A DNA stretch of 64,000 nucleotides from the NCBI RefSeq assembly GCF_014337215.1, contig NZ_CP060635.1, positions 3,791,501-3,855,500 on the forward strand. Direction: 5' to 3'. The notes under the pieces were generated by a model. That model did no database searches and was not told the origin of the DNA. It saw only the letters and a list, made by a program, of their open reading frames with translations. The position numbers and the translations under genes are program-made. The DNA comes from Wansuia hejianensis. Lineage in GTDB: Bacteria; Bacillota; Clostridia; Lachnospirales; Lachnospiraceae. Position 1 is the first letter of the stretch; each line of letters begins with the position of its first letter. Below are positions 31,792 to 40,794 of this stretch, one piece after another.

Positions 31792-31812
31792 ATGAAAAGA
31801 CACTGGTTTTAA
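31792..31812 (+). other. Six-codon frame behind a strong ribosome binding site
   Basis: AAAGGAG stands 7 nt before ATG AAA AGA CAC TGG TTT TAA. It follows the MocA-like gene by 15 nt, as the next gene of the cluster would. It may be the stump of a lost downstream gene. Confidence 0.3.
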
Positions 31813-31882
31813 AACTGACTAATCCATGTTCAGAATGTCCTCGATAGAATCCTCCGGTTGTTTATATAGAAGGTAATCTTTT

Positions 31883-32893
31883 TTAGGCCTTTTCAATTAG
31901 TTCTCTTCCATACTGGGCGCTGGTGGTGATAATGGGCATAATCGCTTTCAGGTTCACCTGGGGATCTACGGAATTCACGATACGGAATCCGAAGAAAATA
32001 TAGCTGCTGTAAATGCCGTAGGTATCGAAGCAGCGTTTTACTTCTGCGATCACTGTTTCGTCGGAAGCGGCGACCTGGCCGGGCAGGCCGTTGGAATCAT
32101 AGCCCCCTATAATACAGAATTGATCCCCGTATTTTTCAAGGATTCCGGAGATGTCGTTGGTTGGCTGGACAGAGGTCCAGGCGGCTGCGTGGGTGTCGAT
32201 AAAATCTTCGGTGAGTGCGTCCGCTTTGCCGCAGGTGTGCTGGATGGGAATCATACCCAGTGCGCGGACAGCGTCATTGATCTTAGTGTGGGCTGGTTTA
32301 ATGAGGGCGCGGTAGCTTTCAGGGGACATGAAAAGCCCTCTCTCAGTGGCAATGTCGTCATAGTTGGTGAAAAGGTCGGCGTGATAATATTTTTTCGCGT
32401 ACTCAGCCACTTGAATCTTATAATCCGCTATGGCGTCCATCAATTCGAAGCAGGCCTCAGGCTCTTCATACATGGCCATCAGCGCTTCTTCAAAACCCAT
32501 GAGCGTGGCCATCCTTTCAAAGGGCCCATTTCCGCTGCCGAAATCGACGGCCTGTATATCCGGGTTTCCAAAAGATAACTCTGCCTTTGCCTGAGTTTCC
32601 CAGTCGAAGGAAGAGAGATCAGGAAATTTCACAAGCTTTTTCCAGTCAACAATGGTTTCTGCATTCATCAGAAAATGTCCCGGTTCCGGAATTGGCGCGC
32701 CGCCGCCGGAAGCGGGAGTCACCCAATTGATTCCGAAACCGTCCGGGCCGCCGCCCAGAGGGCCTTTTTCAAATGCCGGCCCGGGGCCGGAACCGAAGCC
32801 GGCAGAGACGGTATCAGAAAGGGATGAGGGAATCCATTCTCTCGTTTCATGGTTCAGAACGGCGATGATGTTCTCCTTTGGCGTCATTGGCAT
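31883..32893 (-). CDS. URO-D superfamily protein, methyltransferase-like (copy 1)
   Basis: A 336-residue protein; ATG 32893 has AGGAGG 8 nt upstream. It has the URO-D TIM-barrel layout (MTPKENIIAVLNHE; TNYDDIATERGLFMSPESYRALIKP; PIQHTCGKADAL). The HxCG motif near residue 230 is the zinc-binding signature of MtaA/CmuA-type methyltransferases and is absent from true HemE decarboxylases. Gly/Pro-rich inserts occur near residues 30-65. Heme genes are absent nearby, while sugar-acid genes surround it. So a methyl-transfer or related zinc chemistry is more likely than heme synthesis; substrate unknown. Confidence 0.75.
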   Translation of the reverse strand: MPMTPKENIIAVLNHETREWIPSSLSDTVSAGFGSGPGPAFEKGPLGGGPDGFGINWVTPASGGGAPIPEPGHFLMNAETIVDWKKLVKFPDLSSFDWETQAKAELSFGNPDIQAVDFGSGNGPFERMATLMGFEEALMAMYEEPEACFELMDAIADYKIQVAEYAKKYYHADLFTNYDDIATERGLFMSPESYRALIKPAHTKINDAVRALGMIPIQHTCGKADALTEDFIDTHAAAWTSVQPTNDISGILEKYGDQFCIIGGYDSNGLPGQVAASDETVIAEVKRCFDTYGIYSSYIFFGFRIVNSVDPQVNLKAIMPIITTSAQYGRELIEKA

Positions 32894-33310
32894 AATTTCT
32901 TCCTCCTTTACTACGTTACACAGTTTGTTCAATGTGATAAAAATGGCGCACTACAGTTATATAACCGCGTGGCTGGTTGATAATCCCGTATGTTTCATGT
33001 ATACTTTAATTATAATGTAATATAAAAAATTTACTATTCTACAAAGACAGCAGAAGAGAAGATGTTATATGGTACATATTGTATAAGCAAAAGCATTCCA
33101 TGCTTTGAGGAACAGCGGAAGCTGTTCCACCGCCCGCCAAGGGCATGCATTACGGGGTGTTTTGGAATATAAGATATGACGATGGAGTGACAGTCTTGCT
33201 AATATGCAAGAGATATCTCATGGTATCTGCCAACGCATTTTTTAAAGGGCGTGAGAACAGCATGTGCTGTCGTTCTGTAAGCGATCTTTGGCTATGAGAG
33301 AGGTGAATGT
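32894..33310. other. Intergenic region between divergent genes
   Basis: No gene seen. It holds a GTATAC site (32999-33004, in ATGTATACTTTAAT) close to AT-rich promoter-like sequence, a GGAACAGC/GCTGTTCC hairpin near 33110-33128, and the dispersed repeat at 33130-33159. The ribosome site for the PucR-type gene is GAGAGAGGTG near its right end. Confidence 0.6.
33130..33159 (+). repeat. Dispersed short repeat, copy B
   Basis: Nearly identical to 4168-4196: CCGCCCGCCA, then GGGCATGCATTACGGGGTG. One base longer than copy A and with one or two substitutions. Preceded here by a small hairpin. Confidence 0.6.
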
Positions 33311-34852
33311 ATGCGTCTGCCATTATCTGTGATTTTATATTCGGTCAAGGAAGGACTGTCGGAAGTGCCGGAAGAGGCAGAGAAAACTTTTTTTTACGGC
33401 AGGCCGTCCTTTTACCGGGAGGAGACACCGGCTGAAGGATTGATTTTGTACGAGGGAACAGGGCGGGTTCCGGTGGAGAGGGCGGACGCCCGGAGTGTCT
33501 GGCTGTGCGGCTGGGGGAGTGTAGGCGCTTTCGCGGGTGAGAGACTCCCTGGCAGGGGCAGTGTATTTTTGCTGAAAGAAGGTTATTCCATGGGCTGGGC
33601 CTGTAACTGTCTGCATCAGCTGTTTGACCGCTGGGAACAATGGGAGCGTGAGACACAGCAGATGGTCATCCGCAGGGCGCCTCTGGGAGAGTATCTGGAA
33701 GCGGCCTCCAGGCTGTCGGGGAAGCCGCTTTCTGTCATGAACCGGGAATACCGGCTGGTGGCATTGTCCAGCGGGTGGAATGAGCTGGAAAAGGCCGGGC
33801 TGGAGGTGCGTGCGGTTGGGGAACGGCTGCCCGTGGAGGTGGTGAACGTTTTTAAGACAGACCCTCTCTATCTTCAGGTTGCGGAGCGGCGGGAGCCTTT
33901 TTTGTATCCCAGCAATGTGGCTCTGCCGGTGCAGGTTTTGTGTACCAATCTGTTTTATGGGGATATCTATTGTGCCCGGGTGGTGATGTTTGAATATGGG
34001 GAAGAGATACATCCCTGGGATTTTTACCTGATGGAAAAGCTGACGGAGTATCTGGAGCTGGTCTATATGGCAGGAGATGAACTTCCGGGAGAGGTTCGGA
34101 AGGCGGGAGATTTTCTGCAGCGCCTGTTGGACGGTGAGAGCCTGAAACGTTCAGAGCTTCTGGAGCTATATGCCCTGGAAGGATGGAAGGCGGAGGATCA
34201 GTATCAGCTGGTAGTTTTGCAGGTCAGCGACCAGGATATCGCCAACCGGACGCTGGAATATTTCCGGTATGAGCTGATGAAAGAATTTCCATACTGCCTG
34301 ACTGCCGAACGGGAGGAGCGGATTGTCATGGTGCTGAACCTGGCAAGGGCTTCGGCTGCTCCAGGGTCCTTCCGCCAGGATTTTGCGTTGTTCATCCGTG
34401 AGGGAAACTTCAGAGCCGGTTACAGCAATCTGTTCCACGGATTGGAACAATTGGAGGTCTATTACCGGCAGGCGGGTATTGCCCTGAGGTATGGGAGCAG
34501 AAATAATGAGATGATCTGGCAGCATTTCTTTGATCATCATGCTCTCGACTACTTTCTGGATAAAGGGAGTGAAGAGATCCCGCCGGAGCAGATGTGTGCT
34601 TCTGAGCTGCAGGTCCTTTTGGAATACGACAGGAGGAATCATACTGAATTATACCGGACACTGCGCGTATATCTGGAAAACCGCCAGAACGCGGTTAAGA
34701 CGGCTAAGGATTTATATATACAGAGAGGCACGCTGCTGTACCGCCTGGCCAGGATACAGAAGCTGACGAGACTGGATTTTGAGAAGTATGAGAGGTTGTT
34801 GTATGTGGGCTTGTCTTATTTGATGGCGGACAGAGAAAAAGACAGGAGATAG
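33311..34852 (+). CDS. PucR/CdaR-type transcriptional regulator
   Basis: A 513-residue regulator. N-terminal sensory part (1-~270) without a recognisable catalytic motif, a GGDEF-like central region, and the C-terminal PucR helix-turn-helix (LRVYLENRQNAVKTAKDLYIQRGTLLYRLARIQKLTRLDFEKYERLLYVGLSYL; residues ~445-505). Proteins of this type activate sugar-diacid or purine catabolic genes in response to a metabolite. It lies between the first URO-D-like gene and uxaAB and is the natural candidate to control one of these. RBS AGAGAGGTG. Confidence 0.82.
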   Translation: MRLPLSVILYSVKEGLSEVPEEAEKTFFYGRPSFYREETPAEGLILYEGTGRVPVERADARSVWLCGWGSVGAFAGERLPGRGSVFLLKEGYSMGWACNCLHQLFDRWEQWERETQQMVIRRAPLGEYLEAASRLSGKPLSVMNREYRLVALSSGWNELEKAGLEVRAVGERLPVEVVNVFKTDPLYLQVAERREPFLYPSNVALPVQVLCTNLFYGDIYCARVVMFEYGEEIHPWDFYLMEKLTEYLELVYMAGDELPGEVRKAGDFLQRLLDGESLKRSELLELYALEGWKAEDQYQLVVLQVSDQDIANRTLEYFRYELMKEFPYCLTAEREERIVMVLNLARASAAPGSFRQDFALFIREGNFRAGYSNLFHGLEQLEVYYRQAGIALRYGSRNNEMIWQHFFDHHALDYFLDKGSEEIPPEQMCASELQVLLEYDRRNHTELYRTLRVYLENRQNAVKTAKDLYIQRGTLLYRLARIQKLTRLDFEKYERLLYVGLSYLMADREKDRR

Positions 34853-34870
34853 GCGGGCTAATATGCTTTT

Positions 34871-34912
34871 CCCCAGGCAAGCGGTTTTATTATTTTAGCT
34901 GTTTGCCTGGGG
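34871..34912. terminator. Hairpin between convergent genes
   Basis: CCCCAGGCAA pairs perfectly with TTGCCTGGGG around a 22-nt loop. No U tract on either side. Confidence 0.5.
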
Positions 34913-34966
34913 AGGAGTATATTAAGTTATGAACCGGCATAGATACACTTTTAATTAATCTTCAGT

Positions 34967-36469
34967 TTACAGGATAACTCCATCCCGGAATATAGAAATT
35001 TCACGGTAGCCATTCTGTTCGTTTTTAGTTAATATTCTGCCGGAAGCGACATCCAGAAGGTATCGGAAAAAGTCAGAGGAAACCTGGTCGAAGGTACTGC
35101 CCTCCAGCAGTTGGCCGGCGTTGTAATCGATCCAGTGGCTTTTCCTTTTTGCGAGACCGCTGTTGGTGGCGATTTTAACAGTGGGTATAGGCGCGCCGAA
35201 GGGATTGCCCCGTCCGGTTGTGAACAGTATCATCTGTGCGCCGCTGGCAGTCAGGTTCGTGCAGGAAACCTGGTCGTTTCCCGGACCCGTCAGAAGGTTG
35301 AGACCGTTTTTTTCTACCGGTTCTCCATAGTCCAAAACGCTGACGACCGGAGCCTGTCCGCCTTTTTGCGTGCATCCGAGGGATTTTTCTTCAAGTGTGG
35401 TAATGCCGCCTTTTTTATTGCCAGGCGATGGATTTTCGTAAATAGCCTGGTTATGGCGGATAAAATACTGCTTAAAATCATTAATCAGACGGACAGTGCG
35501 ATCGAAAACCTGCTGATTCACCGCGCGGTCCATGAGCAGCAGCTCGGCACCGAACATTTCGGGAACTTCGGTAAGGATTGTGCTGCCCCCGCATTGGACG
35601 ACCATATCGTTGATACGGCCGCAAAGGGGATTGGCTGTGATGCCGGAAAAGGCGTCGGAACCTCCGCATTTAAATCCGATTACCAGATGCCTGGCAGAAA
35701 GGGGCTCCCGTTTCGCGGAAGCGGCAAAATCTGTGAGCTCGTCTAAGAGCTTCATACCTTCCTCGTACTCGTCATCTACTTCCTGCGTTGTGAGGAATTT
35801 TACTCGGTCAGGGTCGTAGTCGCCTAGGATGGGTTTGAAGACTTCCAGATTATTATTCTCGCAACCCAGACTTAATATAAGGACAGCTCCGGCGTTGGGA
35901 TTATTGATCAGCCCTCTCAGGATGTGTTGTGTACGGAGTAAATCGTCAGAGAGCTGGCTGCAGCCCATATTATGCGTATAGGCGCAGATGCCGTCCACCC
36001 GCCCTCCGAACGCAGCTCTGGCCTTCTGCGCCAGTAAAGCGGCTGTTGCGTTAACGCATCCTACGGTGGGAATAATCCACACTTCGTTGCGGATGCCGGC
36101 CTTTCCGTTTTTTCGCATATAACCCTGGAAGGAAGCGTTGGCGGCATCCTGAAAGGAAGGCATGGAAATTTTTGATGGCTTGTATTGATACTCCAGAAAA
36201 CCATCCAGGTTTGTGGCTAGATTTTGTACATGTACATGACTGCCTGCGGGAATGGGCTGCCTGGCGTGGCCGATGGGGTGCCCGTATTTGATTACATAAT
36301 CTCCGGCGGCCAGATCCGTAAGAGCTGCTTTGTGCCCGAACGGGATATCGTTCAGCAGGCGGACGGTCTGGCCGCCCGCCTGGCAGACGGTGCCCTTTTG
36401 TAAATCAGACAGGGCGACTGCCACATTATCGAGAGGAGAAATCTTAAATAGTAGTTTTGGCATATTCAT
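34967..36469 (-). CDS. uxaA: Altronate dehydratase
   Basis: A 500-residue enzyme converting D-altronate to 2-keto-3-deoxygluconate in galacturonate catabolism. N-terminal SAF-like domain (DNVAVALSDLQKG; HGKAAL-type HKAALTDL; residues ~10-95) and a large C-terminal dehydratase domain with conserved Cys (PTVGCVNATA, THNMGCSQL, LSLGCENNN, GFKCGGSDAFSG). Full length, with both domains fused. It follows uxaB by 16 nt on the same strand, ribosome site AAGGAG 12 nt upstream. Confidence 0.95.
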   Translation of the reverse strand: MNMPKLLFKISPLDNVAVALSDLQKGTVCQAGGQTVRLLNDIPFGHKAALTDLAAGDYVIKYGHPIGHARQPIPAGSHVHVQNLATNLDGFLEYQYKPSKISMPSFQDAANASFQGYMRKNGKAGIRNEVWIIPTVGCVNATAALLAQKARAAFGGRVDGICAYTHNMGCSQLSDDLLRTQHILRGLINNPNAGAVLILSLGCENNNLEVFKPILGDYDPDRVKFLTTQEVDDEYEEGMKLLDELTDFAASAKREPLSARHLVIGFKCGGSDAFSGITANPLCGRINDMVVQCGGSTILTEVPEMFGAELLLMDRAVNQQVFDRTVRLINDFKQYFIRHNQAIYENPSPGNKKGGITTLEEKSLGCTQKGGQAPVVSVLDYGEPVEKNGLNLLTGPGNDQVSCTNLTASGAQMILFTTGRGNPFGAPIPTVKIATNSGLAKRKSHWIDYNAGQLLEGSTFDQVSSDFFRYLLDVASGRILTKNEQNGYREISIFRDGVIL

Positions 36470-36485
36470 AATTCTATAGTGCTCC

Positions 36486-37961
36486 TTATTCTCCGATCAG
36501 CTGCGTCATGATTTCCTTGACCGGCTGGCGTTCCATGTTTTCCAGATGGGTGACGACTGCTTCGGTCAGGCCGGGGATCAGTGTAAGGTCTCTGCCGCTC
36601 CAGAAGTCTTGATGGGATAGGATCATCCTGACAGTATCTGAAACGCTGTTTTTACTCCAGGCGTCTGCAAAGAACCGAAGGACTTCTTCACTGTCGCGGA
36701 CTAAATACTGGGTTCCGTCGGACCTTGTTCCGGTATATGCTCCATCCTGATAACTGCCCTGGTAAAATTTCAGGAAGGCTGCCAGAGAGAAGGTAAGACA
36801 TTTCGGAAGCTGTTTGTTCAGATCAAAATAATCAAGCAGAGAGGGCAGACATCGGGCGGCAAATTTTGAACAGGAATTCAGCGCGATGTCCAGCAGCTTA
36901 TGCTTGATATAAGGGTTGGCAAAACGGTCGTTGACCGCGGCTGCGAAAGTTTCCAGATCTTCTCTGGGCAGATCGAGGGTTGGAATTACTTCGTGATAGA
37001 TGACGTGGTTCATAAAATTCCGGATGATGTCATCTTTCATGAAGTCCATAACAATGTCATAACCTGCCAAATAAGCGGCCAGAACGGTAGATGTGTGGGC
37101 GCCATTCAGAATTCGTACTTTCCGTTTTTTGTAAGGGCGGACGTCGTCAGTCCAGATGACGTTAGCGTCAGTTTTGTGTATGGGGAGTATATCGGCCCAT
37201 TCTTTCCTTCCTTCGATGACCCAGAGGTTGAACAGTTCGCAGGTGTCGATCAGGTTGTCCTTATAGCCCAGCTTTTTTTCGAATTCAGCCGCCTCATCCC
37301 GGGGATATCCGGTAACGATCCGGTCAACCAGGGTGCTGGTGAAATGGTTGGCCTGCTCGATCCAGAGAATGAAAGCTTCTCCCAGCTTCCATTCTCTTGC
37401 ATATTTGAGAATGATCCGCTTTAATTCACTGCCGTTATTGTCAATTAGTTCGACCGGCAGGAAGAGCAGACCCCTGTCCGCGGCGCCGTTAAAAGCCCGG
37501 AAACGTTCATAGAGGAAAGCGGTTACCTTGGCGGGGAAGGAGACGGGCGGACGGTCGGTAAGCGCATCGCCCGCATGGTAAGCGATTCCGGCTTCTGTCG
37601 TGTTGGAAACAACCACCTCCAGCGTCTTGCTTCTGGCCAGTTCCATCAGGGCGTCATAGTCTTCGTAAGGGTTGATGCACCGGGAGACGGAAGTAAGAAC
37701 CTCTATTTTTTCCACAGACTGACCATGCTCGGAGCCGCGCATGGCAAGCGTATAGATTCCGTCCTGCTGATTAATGAGGTCCTTTAATCCCTGGGCGATC
37801 GGCTGGCAGAGAACGACGCTGCCGTCATAGACACCGTCGTTGTTCGCCTTATCAATCATCCAGTCTGCAAAGGCCCGGAGAAAATTGCCCTCACCGAACT
37901 GCAGCACTTTCTCCGGACGGCTGCCATTCGTGTTTTTAACTGCTTCCTGAATCATTTTCAT
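36486..37961 (-). CDS. uxaB: Tagaturonate reductase (altronate oxidoreductase)
   Basis: A 491-residue NAD-dependent mannitol-dehydrogenase-family enzyme that interconverts D-tagaturonate and D-altronate. Seen: VLQFGEGNFLRAFADWMID at the N terminus (nucleotide-binding start typical of UxaB), NTTEAGIAY, VELIDNNG, and ILNGAHTSTVLAAYLAGY with the catalytic Lys region just before (KKRKVRILNGAHT). RBS AAAGGAG. First gene of the uxaB-uxaA operon. The promoter region contains an AATGATGTATACAACAA motif that recurs upstream of the URO-D gene at 50347. Confidence 0.95.
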   Translation of the reverse strand: MKMIQEAVKNTNGSRPEKVLQFGEGNFLRAFADWMIDKANNDGVYDGSVVLCQPIAQGLKDLINQQDGIYTLAMRGSEHGQSVEKIEVLTSVSRCINPYEDYDALMELARSKTLEVVVSNTTEAGIAYHAGDALTDRPPVSFPAKVTAFLYERFRAFNGAADRGLLFLPVELIDNNGSELKRIILKYAREWKLGEAFILWIEQANHFTSTLVDRIVTGYPRDEAAEFEKKLGYKDNLIDTCELFNLWVIEGRKEWADILPIHKTDANVIWTDDVRPYKKRKVRILNGAHTSTVLAAYLAGYDIVMDFMKDDIIRNFMNHVIYHEVIPTLDLPREDLETFAAAVNDRFANPYIKHKLLDIALNSCSKFAARCLPSLLDYFDLNKQLPKCLTFSLAAFLKFYQGSYQDGAYTGTRSDGTQYLVRDSEEVLRFFADAWSKNSVSDTVRMILSHQDFWSGRDLTLIPGLTEAVVTHLENMERQPVKEIMTQLIGE

Positions 37962-38092
37962 AAGTGTTGCTCACTCCTTTATGTATATTATTTCCGCGGG
38001 CCGTGCGGGCTTGTCTGTTCGGCGGCTGCCGCGGGAGTCAAGTACCCTGCCCGTTGCAGGGTATTTGTCTGATGCTATTATAACAAAAATTT

Positions 38093-38119
38093 TTAATGAT
38101 GTATACAACAATGTATCCA
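38093..38119. promoter_or_regulatory. GTATAC operator upstream of uxaB
   Basis: Contains GTATAC at 38101-38106 within AATGATGTATACAACAA, followed by a second half-site ATGTATCC. A 17-nt match to the same sequence occurs at 50302-50320. Likely site for one of the FCD-type GntR regulators. Confidence 0.55.
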
Positions 38120-38252
38120 TAAAGAGTTTTTCTACGTAAAGCATAAATTAAGAGAGGCATTTTTGTGTATTTTTACAATGAAGCATTTAACATAAAAACC
38201 CCGGATGGCTGGCGGTGAGCAGATGTTTGCCGTCGCCGCCGTTCACACCGGT

Positions 38253-39272
38253 TTAGGAAAAATGAAGAACTGTTTTTAAAACATTCTGCGGGTGATTGCA
38301 GATTTCATCCAGCGCCGCCTCGATTTCTGTAAAATGGCGGGTATGAGTCATCAGATGTTCCGGGTGCAGGGAGCCGTTTTCAAAGCTATCGATCACTTCG
38401 TCAAAACAATTGCAGTTGAGGCGTGAACCTAGAATAGAAAGCTCCTTTTTGGTCACCTCGGCCTGTATAAGCTCCGCGGGAGTGTCCTTCAGGCTTAATA
38501 CCACAATGCGGCCCGCGGGGCAGGCCAGATGTACTGCCTGGGCAAAAGAAAATGGCTGGCAGACAGTGTCCACGATTACCGGCGCTCCTTCGCCGCCGGT
38601 GAACAGGCCGACTCGTGCTTCCAGATTCTCTTCCGACACCAGGACAGTCTCGTCGGCACCGAAGGAGCGGGCCTTTTCAAGCCTTTCCGGCACCAGGTCG
38701 GTCATCATAACCCGGGCACCACGGCTTTTGGCCACCTCCATGACTGTTATGCCGATCGGACCTGCGCCCATAACGAGCACATTGTCGGCGGCGGAAATCT
38801 GTGCACGGTTATTCACCTGCATGCCGATTGTGAAAGGCTCCGCCAGGCCCAGCAGGGATTCGGAGAAATCTGTATGGAATTTGTGTATGTTTTGAGCCGG
38901 GGCTTTTACGTACTCGGCGAAGCCGCCATCCCTGTGGACGCCCATTACTTCCAGTGATGAACAGACGTTATGACGGCCAATGCGGCAGGCATAGCAGTGG
39001 CCGCAGCTGATGACCGGGTCCACGGCAACTTTGTCGCCGGGCTTAATGCCGGTCACTGCCGGACCGGTTTCTTCGACAATGCCGCCAAACTCATGGCCGA
39101 TCAGCCGGGGATAAGTGGCAAGGGAATTAGTACCGTTCCATATGCCGATATCGGAACCGCAGATGCCTCCGGAAGTGACGCGGATGATAACGTCGTCCGG
39201 CTGTTGAATCATGGGATCTGGTACATCGCTGATCTGGATATTAAAGGGTTTTGTTACGATAATTGCTTTCAT
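38253..39272 (-). CDS. Zinc-dependent medium-chain dehydrogenase 1
   Basis: A 339-residue MDR-family enzyme. Catalytic zinc ligands in GGICGSDIG (Cys) and GHEFGG (His); structural zinc Cys set CGHCYACRIGRHNVC; Rossmann motif VMGAGPIGITVMEVAKSRGA. The family includes L-threonine, sorbitol and L-galactonate/L-gulonate 5-dehydrogenases. Its place beside uxaB-uxaA suggests oxidation of L-galactonate to D-tagaturonate, the UxaB substrate, as in the E. coli LgoD pathway; this is inference. RBS AGGAGG. Confidence 0.8.
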   Translation of the reverse strand: MKAIIVTKPFNIQISDVPDPMIQQPDDVIIRVTSGGICGSDIGIWNGTNSLATYPRLIGHEFGGIVEETGPAVTGIKPGDKVAVDPVISCGHCYACRIGRHNVCSSLEVMGVHRDGGFAEYVKAPAQNIHKFHTDFSESLLGLAEPFTIGMQVNNRAQISAADNVLVMGAGPIGITVMEVAKSRGARVMMTDLVPERLEKARSFGADETVLVSEENLEARVGLFTGGEGAPVIVDTVCQPFSFAQAVHLACPAGRIVVLSLKDTPAELIQAEVTKKELSILGSRLNCNCFDEVIDSFENGSLHPEHLMTHTRHFTEIEAALDEICNHPQNVLKTVLHFS

Positions 39273-39445
39273 GCGCAGGGTCCTCCTGAAATAATATTGA
39301 TATATTACAATAATGAGTGGAGTATATCACTTGAGGAGAAGAACGTCAATGCGTAAGAAAAAAACGAAATAAAATAGTTGTTTTATATAAAAAAAACGAA
39401 TAAACTATGGAGAAAATGCCAATATGCAGGATGTATCAGGAATGT

Positions 39446-39471
39446 TATAATATGTTTTGTGATATATCACA
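39446..39471 (+). promoter_or_regulatory. Promoter region with TGTGATATATCACA palindrome
   Basis: A TATAAT box (39446-39451) is followed by a perfect 14-bp palindrome (39458-39471). A repressor bound there would block the URO-D-like gene at 39492. It is different in sequence from the GTATAC operators. Confidence 0.5.
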
Positions 39472-39491
39472 TATAAGAAGGGAGAAGAAAT

Positions 39492-40610
39492 ATGACATCA
39501 AAGGAACGAGTGATGAAAGCTTTAAACCATGAGGAGGCCGATCGAGTGCCGCTGGATATAGGAGGGATTAATAATTCCTGCATGCATGAGCAGATTGAGC
39601 AAGCATTAAAACAAAAACTGGGGCTGGAGGATCATGGTTCTATTGTGAAAGCAATCTGGCAGGGAGTTGTTGTCCCTGATGACAGTATTGTGGAATATTT
39701 TGGAGGTGATACCTGTTCTCTGTATATTAATGAAGCATATCCCTGGACTGATAATGGGGACGGCACATTTACGGATATGTGGGGGATTGGGCAAAAGCTG
39801 AATCCGGACGGTTTTTACTATAATATGTGTAGCCATCCTCTGGAGAATGCGGAAGATCCGGAAGACCTGGAAGCTTACAACTTTCCTGAGCCGACGGAAT
39901 ACATGGTAGAGGGGTTGGCGGAACGCGCGGACGCGCACGCGGATAAATGCTGCATCCTGGAAGGACTCAGAGAACCTATGTTCGGGCTGCCTTCCTGGCT
40001 CAGAAGAAATCAGAATTTCTATATGGATCTGGTTGCCAATGAAGAGCTGTCGGACGCTCTCCATGAAAAAATACTGACATACTATTACAGGCTGATTGAT
40101 TTCATTATGGAGCGTATCGGAGATAAAGTGGATATTGTAAAGTTTGCCGATGACATGGGAACCCAAAATGCTCTTCTGATGTCTCCGGGGACTTACAGGG
40201 AACGCATAAAGCCGTATCAGGCAAAATTATATGGATACGTAAAGGAAAAATACCGTAAAAAAATACTTCTGCACAGCTGCGGCGCCATTGAACCGATCAT
40301 AGGAGATTTGATCGAGATCGGAGTAGACGCTCTGAACCCGGTTCAGATTTCTGCGGCGGGGATGGAACCAGAAAAATTGAAGAAACAATACGGAAGCCGG
40401 ATCACCTTCTGGGGAGGCGGCGTGGATACTCAGCATTGCCTGAACCTGGGAACAGTAGAGGATGTTCGAGCTCAGGTCAAGCGAAATCTTGAAATATTTA
40501 AGCCGGGAGGCGGCTATGTATTCACTCAGGTTCACAATATACAGCCTGGGGTGCCGCTGGAGAATATCCTGGCTATGTATGAGACATTCCATGAAAATTG
40601 TGGTTATTGA
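39492..40610 (+). CDS. URO-D superfamily protein, methyltransferase-like (copy 2)
   Basis: A 372-residue URO-D TIM-barrel protein with ATG 39492 (GGGAGAAG upstream). Seen: MTSKERVMKALNHEEADRVPLDIG (family start), LRRNQNFYMDLVAN, VKFADDMGTQNALLMSPGTYRERIKP, LLHSCGAIEPIIGDLIEIGVDALNPVQ with the zinc HxCG motif near residue 262, and FWGGGVDTQH. The HxCG motif and the lack of heme neighbours argue against HemE. It is related to the copy at 50347 over its full length (both have HSCG and LNPVQIS/LNPIQIS). Role in sugar-acid or methylated-substrate use is inferred only from neighbours. Confidence 0.78.
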   Translation: MTSKERVMKALNHEEADRVPLDIGGINNSCMHEQIEQALKQKLGLEDHGSIVKAIWQGVVVPDDSIVEYFGGDTCSLYINEAYPWTDNGDGTFTDMWGIGQKLNPDGFYYNMCSHPLENAEDPEDLEAYNFPEPTEYMVEGLAERADAHADKCCILEGLREPMFGLPSWLRRNQNFYMDLVANEELSDALHEKILTYYYRLIDFIMERIGDKVDIVKFADDMGTQNALLMSPGTYRERIKPYQAKLYGYVKEKYRKKILLHSCGAIEPIIGDLIEIGVDALNPVQISAAGMEPEKLKKQYGSRITFWGGGVDTQHCLNLGTVEDVRAQVKRNLEIFKPGGGYVFTQVHNIQPGVPLENILAMYETFHENCGY

Positions 40611-40698
40611 GTATTGGCGAGAGGTGTACAACATGCATAAAAAGCAACAGGGATAAATAGAAAAAACATACAATTTTCGTCCTTTTTCAGAGAATCTA

Positions 40699-40744
40699 TT
40701 GACAAATATATGTTAGGAATTATAATGTATACATAGAAGTATAC
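40699..40744 (+). promoter_or_regulatory. Promoter with two GTATAC operators, Liv-type transporter operon
   Basis: TTGACA at 40699-40704, 16 nt, TATAAT at 40721-40726. GTATAC occurs at 40727-40732 and 40739-40744, immediately after the -10 box, an arrangement suited to repression by a GntR protein. Confidence 0.7.
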
Positions 40745-40794
40745 AACAACTAATGCAAACGGCGAAGCCGACTAAAAGAAAAGGAGAAGGATTT

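Noticed and set aside
31883..32893. Uroporphyrinogen decarboxylase HemE for heme synthesis
   Set aside because: The HxCG zinc motif and the absence of heme genes nearby point to the methyltransferase-like branch; the same holds for the copies at 39492 and 50347.
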